Source of the DNA: a bacterium
GTDB lineage: Bacteria; Chloroflexota; Dormibacteria; UBA8260; Bog-877
Direction: 5' to 3'
Assembly: GCA_021791455.1 (NCBI GenBank)
Contig: JAJYWM010000418.1
Coordinates: 1-25,644, forward strand
Length of the DNA: 25,644 nucleotides
Shown here piece by piece: positions 14,752 through 23,452 of the stretch. Position numbers and translations under genes: made by a program. Each line of letters starts with the position of its first letter. Positions within the stretch are counted from its first letter, which is position 1. Under the pieces are notes generated by a model. That model had not been told where the DNA came from. It searched no databases and was given only the letters and a program-made list of their open reading frames with translations.

Positions 14752-16086
14752 GTGAGTTGGAAGGACCCCTGTGAACAAGGAGCATATCAATCAGTGGATG
14801 GAAGATACGCCCGGTCATTTCAGAATTACGAGAGCGCGCGCCGGTCACTAGCAGGAGGCGTAGCGACCGCGTTTCGGGCGGCCCAACTGCCGGTGCCAAT
14901 CACGTTCCAGTCTGCGCATGGCGCGCATCTTGTGGACGTCGATGGTAATCAGTATGTCGACTTTGCCTTAGGTTTCGGGCCGATGATATTGGGCCACTCT
15001 CCGGCTTCAGTAGTTGAGGCGATCCAACAACAGGCACAAACGGGCATTGGGTTTGGTGCTAATCACCCAGGCGAAAGGGATCTTGCCGAGTTGATTTGCC
15101 GATTGGTACCGTCGGCGGACCTCTGCGCGTTCAGTTCTACGGGCACGGAATCCGTCCAGGTCGCAATCAGGGTCGCCAGGGCAGCGACGCATCGGCCCCG
15201 AATCGTCAAGTGCCTCGGGCACTACCATGGGTGGTCGGACTCTGTATACGTGGGCGTGTCACCGCTGACAGATCATAGCCCCGCCACCGGGGGACAGGAT
15301 CCAAGGGCGTCCGAGTTAGTCACCTTGTGTGAGTGGAACGATATGACGGCACTTGAGGAGGCGCTGTCGGACGATGTTGCAGCCGTGATTATGGAGCCCG
15401 CTGCTATTAACTGTGGTGCGCTGGCGCCGAAGCGTGGATACCTGGAGGCTGTGCGAGAGCTTACTCGCAAGGCTGGCAGTCTACTGATCTTCGACGAGGT
15501 AATTACGGGATTCCGTCTTGCACTTGGCGGGGCACAGGAAGTGTACGGTGTGACTCCCGACCTGACTGTGCTGGGCAAGGCACTTGGGGGTGGGCTTCCC
15601 ATTAGTGCAGTATGCGGCCGAGCCGATGTAATGGAGGTTCTTGTCGACGGTACAGTCGGACACGTGGGCACGTTTAACGCGAATGCCGTGTGCGCGGCCG
15701 CGGCAGGTGCGTCGGTTCGCGAGTACGAGCGCCTTTCGCCGTACTTGTATGAGCAACTCGCGAGACGCGCGGATGAACTGTCCAAGGCCTTTGTCGAAGC
15801 GGGCCGAGAGGCAGGGGTTCCACTTACGGTTAACTGCATCGGCGGGGCAGCATACGGGTTTGTCAGCGACAGGGCAGTCACGACATACCGCGAGGCCTTA
15901 GCGACCGACACGGCTTCTTACCGTCGGTTTGCGAAGGCACTTTTAGACGAAGGCGTGCATGTAATTCCGCGAGGGCTACTTTACGTTTCAGCTGCACATA
16001 CCGATGCAGATATGGAGTTTACGGCGCAGGCCGCGCGCCGCGCAGCGGCTCGCGTGGCCAGCGGAGAGGTGGGACAACGAGCGTAG
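14752..16086 (+). CDS. Class III PLP aminotransferase (glutamate-1-semialdehyde aminomutase-like)
   Basis: A 444-residue aminotransferase of the GSAM-like branch. GTG 14752 directly follows the IclR stop codon. Recognisable parts are DVDGNQYVDFALGFGPMILGH (N-terminal substrate strand), SSTGTESVQVAIRVARA (cofactor phosphate cup), HYHGWSD, FDEVITGFR with Asp248 against the pyridine nitrogen, and LGKALGGGLP with the Schiff-base Lys276. True HemL works in tetrapyrrole synthesis. Lying between an IclR regulator and sugar-acid enzymes, this copy is more likely a catabolic transaminase or aminomutase acting on an amino acid or amino sugar derivative. The ribosome binding site is weak, so translation probably depends on coupling to iclR. 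Confidence 0.9.
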   Translation: MSWKDPCEQGAYQSVDGRYARSFQNYESARRSLAGGVATAFRAAQLPVPITFQSAHGAHLVDVDGNQYVDFALGFGPMILGHSPASVVEAIQQQAQTGIGFGANHPGERDLAELICRLVPSADLCAFSSTGTESVQVAIRVARAATHRPRIVKCLGHYHGWSDSVYVGVSPLTDHSPATGGQDPRASELVTLCEWNDMTALEEALSDDVAAVIMEPAAINCGALAPKRGYLEAVRELTRKAGSLLIFDEVITGFRLALGGAQEVYGVTPDLTVLGKALGGGLPISAVCGRADVMEVLVDGTVGHVGTFNANAVCAAAAGASVREYERLSPYLYEQLARRADELSKAFVEAGREAGVPLTVNCIGGAAYGFVSDRAVTTYREALATDTASYRRFAKALLDEGVHVIPRGLLYVSAAHTDADMEFTAQAARRAAARVASGEVGQRA

Positions 16087-16306
16087 GAGTCTGCGATGCG
16101 ATACCAAAGTCACCAGACCGACGACTTTCCATGTTTCTAGGGTTGAGTCACTGCACTGGTTCCGACGGACCCTACGGTGTCCGCTAGTTGTGGCTTCAGG
16201 TCGCCCGAAAGAGTCAGCAACGGCGGGTAACGGGAAACGAGCGAGAAGTGATTGGCATCGCGATCGGTCAGAAGTCGAAGCGTACCTTAGCCGTAGGAGA
16301 CTTTGT

Positions 16307-17062
16307 ATGGACAGGTTTAAGGAGCACGTGGTAGTTGTCACGGGCGCCGGGAGTGGCATAGGGCTGGCTGCGGCAAGCCGGTTTCAACGTGAGGGCGCTT
16401 CATTGGTGCTAGCTGACATAAGTGAAGCCCGTCTACAAGAAGTGCCATTGGCGGAGGAACATCTCCGGGTATGCGTGGACATCTCCGATGCTCAGGCAGT
16501 GAGGTCGCTTGTAGATGCGACGATGCGGCACTTTGGGCGCGTCGATGTTGTCGTTGCCAACGCTGGGCTTTTCAGCGGGTGTCCGTTTCTCGATTTGAGC
16601 GAAGACGACTTTGACCGGACTATGGCCGTGAACTTGCGGGGTACATTTTTGACTTGTCGCGACTATGCGCGAGCCATGGTGCACAATGGCAGCGGAGGTG
16701 CCTTCGTAATCACTGCTTCAACGAACAGCTTCATGGCAGAGCCTGACTCAGCTGCCTATAGCGCCTCGAAGGGAGGTGTGGCAATGTTAATCAAGTCGAT
16801 GGCAGTAGATCTGGCTCGTTTCGGAATCCGAGTTAACGGGATCGCTCCTGGGGTCATTCGAACGAACATTACAGGAACCTTGGCGGAGCTAGGCGATGGG
16901 CCCCGCCCGGGGTTTGCCTTTCCGCCAGCACGACGATGGGGTGTTCCCGATGACTGCGCTGGAGGAATTGCGTTTTTGGCTTCCGATGACGCTCGCTATA
17001 TTACAGGGTCTCTACTTGTCATAGACGGCGGTCAGACCGCACTTAACGGCGTAGCGGAGTAG
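16307..17062 (+). CDS. SDR-family NAD(P)-dependent oxidoreductase
   Basis: A 251-residue classical short-chain dehydrogenase. ATG 16307 (MDRFKEHVVVVTGAGSGIG) has AGGAGA six bases upstream, so the longer open frame starting at 16004 is rejected. The cofactor motif is TGAGSGIG (residues 12-19), with Asp37 (VLADIS) favouring NAD. Asn-Ala-Gly is at 85-87, the catalytic tetrad includes Ser138 (ITAS), Tyr151 and Lys155 (YSASK), and GIRVNGIAPGVIRT and GSLLVIDGG are the usual C-terminal blocks. Likely reaction: oxidation of a sugar, sugar-acid or 2-keto-3-deoxy-acid hydroxyl. The gene is preceded by a 220-base gap. Confidence 0.92.
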   Translation: MDRFKEHVVVVTGAGSGIGLAAASRFQREGASLVLADISEARLQEVPLAEEHLRVCVDISDAQAVRSLVDATMRHFGRVDVVVANAGLFSGCPFLDLSEDDFDRTMAVNLRGTFLTCRDYARAMVHNGSGGAFVITASTNSFMAEPDSAAYSASKGGVAMLIKSMAVDLARFGIRVNGIAPGVIRTNITGTLAELGDGPRPGFAFPPARRWGVPDDCAGGIAFLASDDARYITGSLLVIDGGQTALNGVAE

Positions 17063-17544
17063 CAGTGTAGCGAGGGCGGTTAGGTGCCGTACGTTGGCTG
17101 AGGATATGCCCGAAGTGACTGGATGTGCTTGAGAGGTTGCGCGGACCTGCGGTCGTGTGGATCAGAGTCACGTCGTGTCGCAGGGCGGAAAGTGCAGGTT
17201 CGCGGCGCGCAGGTTCCGGGGTGAGAACAACGAGCTGGCGTACCCCACACTGTGGAAGTGGCGCTGGCTGCGGCGTTCGAACGTAACCTTGGACTTCGAG
17301 TGGGTGCTTCAGCGGATCCTCACACGTGGACGTGTTCACGTTTATGTTCGGACCTCCAAGGTGCCGTGGTGGAGGCTGAGCCAAGTCAACGGGAGTTTGC
17401 CTCAATGGGCTGTGGGCAGAAGAAGTGCGGCAATTGTCGGGCGACTGGGCGCGAGGTTGCCGGCGTATGAACGAGACGCGGGGCGGCCTTGGAAGCCAAG
17501 TGGCGCGGACAGCGCTAGGCTGTAGCGACATTGGGAGTGGTAGA
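17063..17544. other. 480-base gap between SDR and SMP-30 genes
   Basis: No gene could be supported. Two overlapping plus-strand frames (17157-17525 and 17252-17470) show no family resemblance, and the minus-strand frame 17043-18008 is antisense to the SMP-30 gene. The gap contains the palindrome ACACGT-GG-ACGTGT at 17322-17335. Confidence 0.5.
17322..17335. promoter_or_regulatory. Inverted repeat, possible operator
   Basis: ACACGT-GG-ACGTGT is a perfect 6-2-6 palindrome 210 bases before the SMP-30 start. It is short and GC-balanced, and could be a regulator site or chance. Confidence 0.3.
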
Positions 17545-18420
17545 GTGCGGGTAGAGTTAGCGTTTCGGGCTGGCGCTATACTTGGTGAGAGTCCAGTGTG
17601 GGATGAGCAGAGGCGTGTGCTGCTCTGCGTGGACATTACCAGGGGCTTGGTCTTTGAGTTTTCGTCAGTCACGCTGCCAACCGTCGTGTGCCAGTTGGCG
17701 CCACCGGTAAGCGCACTGGCGTTGGGAGCGGTGGGCGAGATGCTACTCGCTCTAAGGCGTTCGGTAGTGATAGTCGATGACCGGTGTGATGTTGTTAGGG
17801 CAGTGACGGTGTTTACTGACGGACCCGCCAGTCTTCGATTGAACGACGGTAAGGTTGACCCGTGGGGTGGATTCGTTGTGGGAACGCTAGATGACACTTG
17901 CGCGGTTCCGCGAAATCGCCTATTTCGTTTAAGTCGGTCTTTTGATGTGTCAACGCGGGTTGAGGGACTCATGCTCAGCAACGGCATGGGGTGGAGCGCT
18001 GATCGCAAGCACTTTTATGTGGTCGACTCGGCGCGTCGAACTATTCTCCACTATGACGTCGATCCGGACAGCGGGCAAATGGGGCGGGAGCGGAGCTTGG
18101 TGATCACGGAGCTCCCCGGTCTTCCGGACGGATTGGCTGTGGACAATGAGGGGTGCCTATGGGTTGCTATGTGGGGAGGGTTCGAAGTTCGAAGATATAC
18201 TCCCACGGGAGAGTTGGTGCTGCGGCTCGGGTTGCCGGTTTCGCTGGTGACCAGTTTGGCATTCGGCGGAGACGGACTGGACGAGCTTTACATCACAACC
18301 GCACGTGCTGGGTTGACTGATGAGCAGGTCGCGTCTGAGCCGCACGCCGGTGATGTATTTTGGGCTGACATTGGCATTTCAGGTCCACGGACGAATCGGT
18401 TCGGGGCACTGAATGACTGA
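17545..18420 (+). CDS. SMP-30/gluconolactonase/LRE family protein (sugar lactonase)
   Basis: A 291-residue six-bladed beta-propeller. I chose GTG 17545 because GGGAG lies seven bases upstream and the protein then starts, as the family does, close to GESPVWD (Glu15 is a metal ligand). Other landmarks are RLNDGKVDPWGGFVVGT (Asn metal/substrate ligand), LSNGMGWSADRKHFYVVDS (Asn and Asp ligands) and LPDGLAVDNEGCLWVA. The family hydrolyses aldonolactones to the open sugar acid with a divalent metal, usually in the cytoplasm. Its position between an SDR and an FAH-family enzyme is the standard order of non-phosphorylative sugar oxidation pathways. Confidence 0.9.
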   Translation: MRVELAFRAGAILGESPVWDEQRRVLLCVDITRGLVFEFSSVTLPTVVCQLAPPVSALALGAVGEMLLALRRSVVIVDDRCDVVRAVTVFTDGPASLRLNDGKVDPWGGFVVGTLDDTCAVPRNRLFRLSRSFDVSTRVEGLMLSNGMGWSADRKHFYVVDSARRTILHYDVDPDSGQMGRERSLVITELPGLPDGLAVDNEGCLWVAMWGGFEVRRYTPTGELVLRLGLPVSLVTSLAFGGDGLDELYITTARAGLTDEQVASEPHAGDVFWADIGISGPRTNRFGALND

Positions 18421-18571
18421 GGTTGGGCTGGCGCCGGAGCATAGGATTGGGAGCAGTCGTCGGCGGCGAGGCGGCTAGATGCGGGCTTGCAAATGAGGTC
18501 GCGTTTTTGAGGCTGGATAGACGTAGGGGTGCTTTTAGTGGCTGGGATTCGGGTGAGGAGGCTCAAGGTCT

Positions 18572-19366
18572 ATGCGGCTTGTTTCATGGCGTGGTGGGTT
18601 CGGGCGTCTCCAGGGATCCGCGGTAGTACCTATGGGCGACAATGTCATCGCTTATCTAGAGGGACATGTGCGCGCTCGTGAAGAGGCAGCAGTGCCTCTG
18701 GCATCTCTTTCGCTTCTTGCACCCGTTCCTTGTCCAGGAAAGGTCATCTGCGTCGGGCTCAATTACCGTGATCACGCAGTTGAGGCGGGACAGACAGTTC
18801 CTTCGGAGCCAGTGCTGTTTGGCAAATTCGCGAATTCTGTTGTAGGAACGGGCGAGGCCATCGTACTTCCCCCAGCGGCCAGGCAGGTTGACTTCGAGGC
18901 GGAACTTGCCGTGGTGATTGGGCACCGGACTAGACGCGTACCAGTGGACAAGGCCCTTTCCTGTGTAGCCGGATACACCTGTGCCAATGATGTGTCCGCC
19001 CGCGACCTACAGTTTCGGACCGGCCAATGGCTACGAGGTAAGGCAATCGATACTTTTCTTCCACTCGGTCCCTGGCTGGTCACGCCGGACGAGATCGGGG
19101 ACGTGGGGCACCTCAAGATTGTGTGCTTGGTCAACGGTAAGAAGATGCAGGAAGCGACTACTGGTGACATGATGTGCGGAGTCGCGGAGATTGTGAGCTT
19201 TATCAGCGAGACGATCACGCTTGAGCCGGGGGACGTGATCGCCACAGGAACTCCCCCTGGCGTTGGCTTCAGTAGGACTCCGCCCGTGTTTCTTCAGGAC
19301 GGAGATGAGGTCACTGTGACTATCGACCGAATCGGCTCGCTCACGAACCCAGTTCGTCGTGTCTGA
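18572..19366 (+). CDS. Fumarylacetoacetate hydrolase (FAH) family protein
   Basis: A 264-residue FAH-fold enzyme starting at ATG 18572 (MRLVSWR, the usual first strand). The metal site is Glu109 and Glu111 (DFEAELAVVIG) plus Asp140 (CANDVSARD). Lys157 lies in LRGKAIDTFLPLGPWLVT, a block typical of the 2,4-diketo-3-deoxy-L-fuconate/rhamnonate hydrolase (LRA6-like) group, and TGTPPGVG is near the C-terminus. Such enzymes cleave a C-C bond of a diketo acid to give pyruvate and a 2-hydroxy acid. The N-terminal domain is somewhat shortened. It overlaps the FAD/Fe-S dehydrogenase gene by eight bases, so the two are coupled. That enzyme could oxidise the 2-hydroxy acid product. Confidence 0.9.
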   Translation: MRLVSWRGGFGRLQGSAVVPMGDNVIAYLEGHVRAREEAAVPLASLSLLAPVPCPGKVICVGLNYRDHAVEAGQTVPSEPVLFGKFANSVVGTGEAIVLPPAARQVDFEAELAVVIGHRTRRVPVDKALSCVAGYTCANDVSARDLQFRTGQWLRGKAIDTFLPLGPWLVTPDEIGDVGHLKIVCLVNGKKMQEATTGDMMCGVAEIVSFISETITLEPGDVIATGTPPGVGFSRTPPVFLQDGDEVTVTIDRIGSLTNPVRRV

Positions 19367-22301
19367 GCGTTTGGGACCTGGTGGCGATAGCGGCTGGCAG
19401 AGTGTGGCCCCGACTCTCGAAAGAGATCTTAGGGATGCGGTACTGGGCGAGGTGCGGTTCGCCGTTGGGGACCGCGCTTTGTACGCAACGGACGCCTCCA
19501 ACTATCGTCAGGTGCCCATCGGGATAGTAGTCCCACGAAGTGTCGAGGACCTCGTACGGACCGTTGACGTGTGCCGCGCTCATGATGTGCCGCTGCTACC
19601 TCGGGGAGGGGGCACGAGCTTGGCGGGGCAGGGGTGCAACACCTCAGTGATTGTCGACTGCTCCAAGTATCTGCGCGCGATTCCGGAGATTGACCCTGAG
19701 CGGCGAGTAGCACGCGTCGAGCCTGGAGTGGTGCTCGACACACTGAGGCAAGCGGCGGAAGTGCACCATCTGACGTTCGGGCCAGATCCTGCGACGCACG
19801 CTTGGTGCACGGTCGGCGGCATGATTGGCAACAACTCATGCGGGGTGCACTCGATCATGGCGGGGAAGACTGACGTGAACGTAGAGGAGATGGAGGTTCT
19901 TACCTACGATGGGTTTCGTCTGCGGGTGGGGCCGACCTCCCCGGCAGAGATCGAGCGGATCGTGGCCACGGGTGGTCGCCGAGGAGACATCTACCGGCGT
20001 CTCCAGAACCTCCGAGACCGCTACGCTCCACTGATTCGGGAGCGGTACCCTCGTATTCCGAGGCGTGTGTCCGGATACAACCTGGACTTCTTACTGCCCG
20101 AGCGAGGTTTCCACGTGGGCAGGGCGCTGGTTGGTTCGGAGGGTACCTGTGTCACGGTGTTGCAGGCCACCCTCCGTCTGGTCAGCAGCCCGTCCCACCG
20201 AGCGCTGCTCGTTCTCGGGTATCCCGATGTGGTCGTAGCGGCTGAGGCGGTGCCCGAGATTCTTCCCTCCGGGTGCATCGGTCTGGAGGGGTTCGACGAT
20301 TTCATGGTTAACGCCATGCGGGAGAATCACCTGCACGTGCCGGACCTTGGGCTTCTTCCCGAGGGCAGGGGTTGGCTGCTGGTGGAGTTCGGAGGGGACA
20401 CGCCGCAGGAAGCTGCGGGCCGCGCATATTCGCTGGCCAAGCGGTTAGCCACCGGCGCGGCTGCCCCGTCCAGTCGCGTAGTCACCCAGCTGAGCGAGCA
20501 GCATCGCCTATGGGCAGTGCGGGAGTCCGGCTTGCCTGCAACCGCAAGGGTACCAGGTGAGCGTCCGACCTGGGAAGGATGGGAGGACGCGGCCGTGCCG
20601 CCTGACCGGCTTGGGGGCTATCTTCGAGACCTTCGCGCCCTGGTCGGTCGTTTTGGTTACCGCTGCCCTATGTACGGGCATTTCGGAGATGGATGTGTCC
20701 ATAACCGGATCACGTTCGACTTCGGCACACTTGAGGGGGTCGCTCGCTACCGAAGCTTCGTGGAAGAGGCGGCCGAGCTCGTGGTCTCTTACGGCGGGTC
20801 GCTGTCAGGTGAGCACGGGGATGGGCAGAGCCGTGGCGAGCTGCTGGAGCGGATGTTCGGGCCCGAGCTGGTGGCAGCTTTCCGCGAGTTCAGAGCGATC
20901 TGGGATCCACGGGGACGGATGAACCCTGGTAAGCTGGTCGATGCCCGGCCACTGGACGCGGACTTGAGACTCGGCCCGGGCTATCGCCCGCTGGAACTCA
21001 CCACACGGTTCCGGTTTCCAGCCGATTATGGGAGCCTGGCTAGGGCGACCGAGCGCTGCGTGGGAGTCGGACGATGCCGCAGCCTGTCCGGCGGCGGAGT
21101 CATGTGCCCGAGCTTTCGGGCGACTCTAGAGGAGCGGCACTCGACTCGGGGCCGAGCGCGGCTACTCTTCGAGATGTTTCAGGGAGATCCGCTGGTGCAT
21201 CGCTGGCGAGAGCGCGCCGTCCGCGAATCGTTGGATCTTTGCCTGTCCTGCAAGGGCTGCCGCACCGACTGTCCGGTTAACGTGGACATTGCCACCTACA
21301 AGGCGGAATTCCTTCACCACTACTACTCACGACGACTCCGTCCCCGAATCGCCTACGCGACGGGCTTGCTCCCATGGCTCGCGGCGGCTGGGTCGCTGGC
21401 GCCGGGCTTGGCCAACGGGTTGATCTTGGCACCGGGGGTTTCTGTACTGACCAAAGCAGCGGCCGGAGTAGCTCAGGAGCGTGCCGTCCCACACCTCGCC
21501 CGGATGCCCTTCACCAGGTGGTTTGCTAAGCATCGACCACGCACTGAGGGAGCCGCGGAGGTGGTCCTTTGGCCGGATACCTTCACGAACAGGTTCAGCC
21601 CTGAGATTGCGGTCGCTGCGGTGAGCGTGCTGGAAGCGGCCGGCTACCGGGTCACAGTGCCATCGAAGTGGGTCTGTTGCGGGCGACCACTCTACGACCA
21701 GGGTATGCTCAGCTTGGCCGAGCGGTTGCTCCGCCGCTCTCTGCGCGTGCTGGGGCCTAGTATCGCAGCTGGTACGCCCGTCGTGGTGCTTGAGCCCTCC
21801 TGCGCGACGGTGTTCCGAGATGAACTTCCGAATCTTCTCGCCGGCGACGAACACGCTAAATGGCTCTCACAGAACACTTTCACATTTGCCGAGTTCCTAG
21901 CGAAGGTCCCTGGTCGGTTCGATGCTCCAACGCATGGACGCAAGGCTCTAGTCCAGACCCATTGCCACCAGCATGCCGTCATGGGGTTTGACGCAGACCG
22001 GACACTCATGGACCGGCTAGGGCTGGAATACGAGGTGCTTGACGCAGGGTGTTGTGGTATGGCCGGAGCATTCGGTTTCGAACGTGGTGAAAAGTACAAT
22101 CTGTCGATGCGAATCGGTGAGCGTGGGGTACTATCCGCCGTCCGAGCCGCGAATCTTGACACGCGTATCCTCGCCGATGGCTTCAGTTGTCGCGAACAGA
22201 TTTGGCAAGGAGCGCGCCGGCGCGCTCTGCATCTAGCTCAGGTTTTCGCGGAGTGCTTGCCAGATCGCTTGGAGGAAGACCCCGAGCAACTTGTGCTGTA
22301 A
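19359..22301 (+). CDS. FAD-binding and Fe-S domain 2-hydroxy-acid dehydrogenase (GlcD-GlcF-type fusion)
   Basis: A 980-residue fusion. Residues ~40-290 are a PCMH-type FAD domain (PRGGGTSLAGQG, then GGMIGNNSCGVHS). Residues ~290-540 are the FAD-oxidase C-terminal domain ending in SLSGEHGDGQSRGE and WDPRGRMNPGKLVD. From ~567 two cysteine clusters for [4Fe-4S] centres follow: CVGVGRCR..MCPS and CLSCKGCRTDCP at ~628. The C-terminal third has two CCG motifs (VCCGRPLYDQG ~773, GCCGMAGAFG ~897) as in GlcF/heterodisulfide-reductase-type proteins. Homologues include D-lactate and D-2-hydroxyglutarate dehydrogenases (YdiJ-like, ~1,000 residues). They pass electrons to quinone or a carrier protein. The start GTG 19359 overlaps the FAH gene. 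Codon use is more GC-rich than in the preceding genes. Confidence 0.93.
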   Translation: MSERLGPGGDSGWQSVAPTLERDLRDAVLGEVRFAVGDRALYATDASNYRQVPIGIVVPRSVEDLVRTVDVCRAHDVPLLPRGGGTSLAGQGCNTSVIVDCSKYLRAIPEIDPERRVARVEPGVVLDTLRQAAEVHHLTFGPDPATHAWCTVGGMIGNNSCGVHSIMAGKTDVNVEEMEVLTYDGFRLRVGPTSPAEIERIVATGGRRGDIYRRLQNLRDRYAPLIRERYPRIPRRVSGYNLDFLLPERGFHVGRALVGSEGTCVTVLQATLRLVSSPSHRALLVLGYPDVVVAAEAVPEILPSGCIGLEGFDDFMVNAMRENHLHVPDLGLLPEGRGWLLVEFGGDTPQEAAGRAYSLAKRLATGAAAPSSRVVTQLSEQHRLWAVRESGLPATARVPGERPTWEGWEDAAVPPDRLGGYLRDLRALVGRFGYRCPMYGHFGDGCVHNRITFDFGTLEGVARYRSFVEEAAELVVSYGGSLSGEHGDGQSRGELLERMFGPELVAAFREFRAIWDPRGRMNPGKLVDARPLDADLRLGPGYRPLELTTRFRFPADYGSLARATERCVGVGRCRSLSGGGVMCPSFRATLEERHSTRGRARLLFEMFQGDPLVHRWRERAVRESLDLCLSCKGCRTDCPVNVDIATYKAEFLHHYYSRRLRPRIAYATGLLPWLAAAGSLAPGLANGLILAPGVSVLTKAAAGVAQERAVPHLARMPFTRWFAKHRPRTEGAAEVVLWPDTFTNRFSPEIAVAAVSVLEAAGYRVTVPSKWVCCGRPLYDQGMLSLAERLLRRSLRVLGPSIAAGTPVVVLEPSCATVFRDELPNLLAGDEHAKWLSQNTFTFAEFLAKVPGRFDAPTHGRKALVQTHCHQHAVMGFDADRTLMDRLGLEYEVLDAGCCGMAGAFGFERGEKYNLSMRIGERGVLSAVRAANLDTRILADGFSCREQIWQGARRRALHLAQVFAECLPDRLEEDPEQLVL

Positions 22302-22336
22302 GGGCCACCTCATACATCACCTGCCCCGCCATGCAG

Positions 22337-23368
22337 CTAAGCAGGTGGCCATAAGTTTTGTCCGTAGTGGAGTGGCAACCAGGGAGCGCGCCAAGGGGCA
22401 GCCGTGGTGAGCATGGTGTCGGGACTGCGCTGGCGGAAGAAGTGGCGAGCTTGATGGACTCGGCCAGCCATGGTGGGGGGCGGGGAATTGGCCAGGTCGG
22501 CCTTCAGGGCGCCCCAGATCCTTTCCACCGGATTCTGGTGGGGGCAGTAGCGGGCCCCGTAGAGCAGATGCACCTGGGGATGCTCGGCGAGCCAGGCCTG
22601 CACCGATCTGCTGGAGTGGATGATCACGTTGTCCAGGACGAGGGCGATGGCAGGAGCGGCCGGGTAGGCCAGCAACACCTGCTCCAGGAAGGCACAGAAG
22701 CAGGCGCTGTTGGCACGTCGGGTCACAGTCCATATCCAGTTGCCCCTGCCGATATCGATAGCGCCGAACAGGGTGCGGCGTTGGTCCTGCCCCGGCGTCA
22801 GCACTCGCTGGCGTTGCCCTTGAGCAATCCAGGTCGAGCGCACCCAGGGAAGCAGATCAATGTGACATTCGTCCTCGGCGAAGACGACCGCACCGGCCGG
22901 GAGCGCCGCGATCGCCTTGCGCACCTTGGCCCAGCGCTGCTTGGCTTCCGGATCGCCCTTGGCGATCAGCCGGGGACGGCGCCAGGCGGCGACCTCGCGG
23001 AGACGCCGCCGGATCGTTGGCACCGAGAGGTGCAGGCGCAGGCTCCGTCGGATCCGGGAGGTGGTCCACTGCCGCGGCTGGGCGAGGCAACGGATGAGGC
23101 GAGTACCCAGCTGCAAGCTACCCAACCGGGGCCTTCCCGAACGGGGCCGGTCCGGAAGCCCCGGAAGTCCCTCCCGCGCGTACCGCTCCAGCCAGCGCCG
23201 CACCGTGCGGGGATGGTAGAAAACCACCCCGGCGATCTCCTCGGGCGCGTAGCCCGCCATGGCCAGACAGATCATGAGGAGGCGAAGGACCACCCGCCCA
23301 TCGTGATGCAGGCGGGCGAGCAACTGGGAGTCGGGCATGCTCTTGGCAGAGGCCGGTGGAAGATGCAT
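22337..23368 (-). CDS. IS630-family transposase
   Basis: A 343-residue DDE transposase. The N-terminal half has two helix-turn-helix segments (GYAPEEIAGVVFYHPRTVRRWL at 39-60; LHLSVPTIRRRLRE at 112-125). The catalytic core has AEDECHIDLLP (Asp166), LVLDNVIIHSS (Asp246) and HQNPVERIWGALK (Glu282), with 35 residues between the second Asp and the Glu, as in IS630. No frameshift or stop is seen, so it may still be active. The TAG stop is built from the TA target site plus the flanking G, so its reading frame ends exactly at the element border. The start ATG 23368 has no clear ribosome binding site; ATG 23338 is an alternative. Confidence 0.93.
   Translation of the reverse strand: MHLPPASAKSMPDSQLLARLHHDGRVVLRLLMICLAMAGYAPEEIAGVVFYHPRTVRRWLERYAREGLPGLPDRPRSGRPRLGSLQLGTRLIRCLAQPRQWTTSRIRRSLRLHLSVPTIRRRLREVAAWRRPRLIAKGDPEAKQRWAKVRKAIAALPAGAVVFAEDECHIDLLPWVRSTWIAQGQRQRVLTPGQDQRRTLFGAIDIGRGNWIWTVTRRANSACFCAFLEQVLLAYPAAPAIALVLDNVIIHSSRSVQAWLAEHPQVHLLYGARYCPHQNPVERIWGALKADLANSPPPTMAGRVHQARHFFRQRSPDTMLTTAAPWRAPWLPLHYGQNLWPPA
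22340..22376 (+). repeat. IS630 left inverted repeat
   Basis: Imperfect inverted repeat with the right end at 23453-23487. It has perfect 6-base tips and a perfect 14-base core, ending in a shared GTGGC. The last transposase codons lie inside it. Confidence 0.85.
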
Positions 23369-23452
23369 ACTGAATGTGGCCTTGCTGAGACGTTGATAAA
23401 GATCGGCTCATGCAAGGCTACTTCATCTCTGGCGGTAGGCCCGTCCCGCCCT

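Noticed and set aside
14752..16086. Biosynthetic HemL (glutamate-1-semialdehyde aminomutase)
   Set aside because: Sequence family matches, but the gene is coupled to an IclR regulator inside a catabolic cluster with no other heme genes.
16004..16306. 100-residue N-terminal extension of the SDR
   Set aside because: Overlaps the aminotransferase gene; the AGGAGA-preceded ATG at 16307 gives a normal-length SDR.
17043..18008. 321-residue minus-strand open frame
   Set aside because: Ser/Thr/Pro/Arg-rich shadow of the SMP-30 gene and the gap before it.
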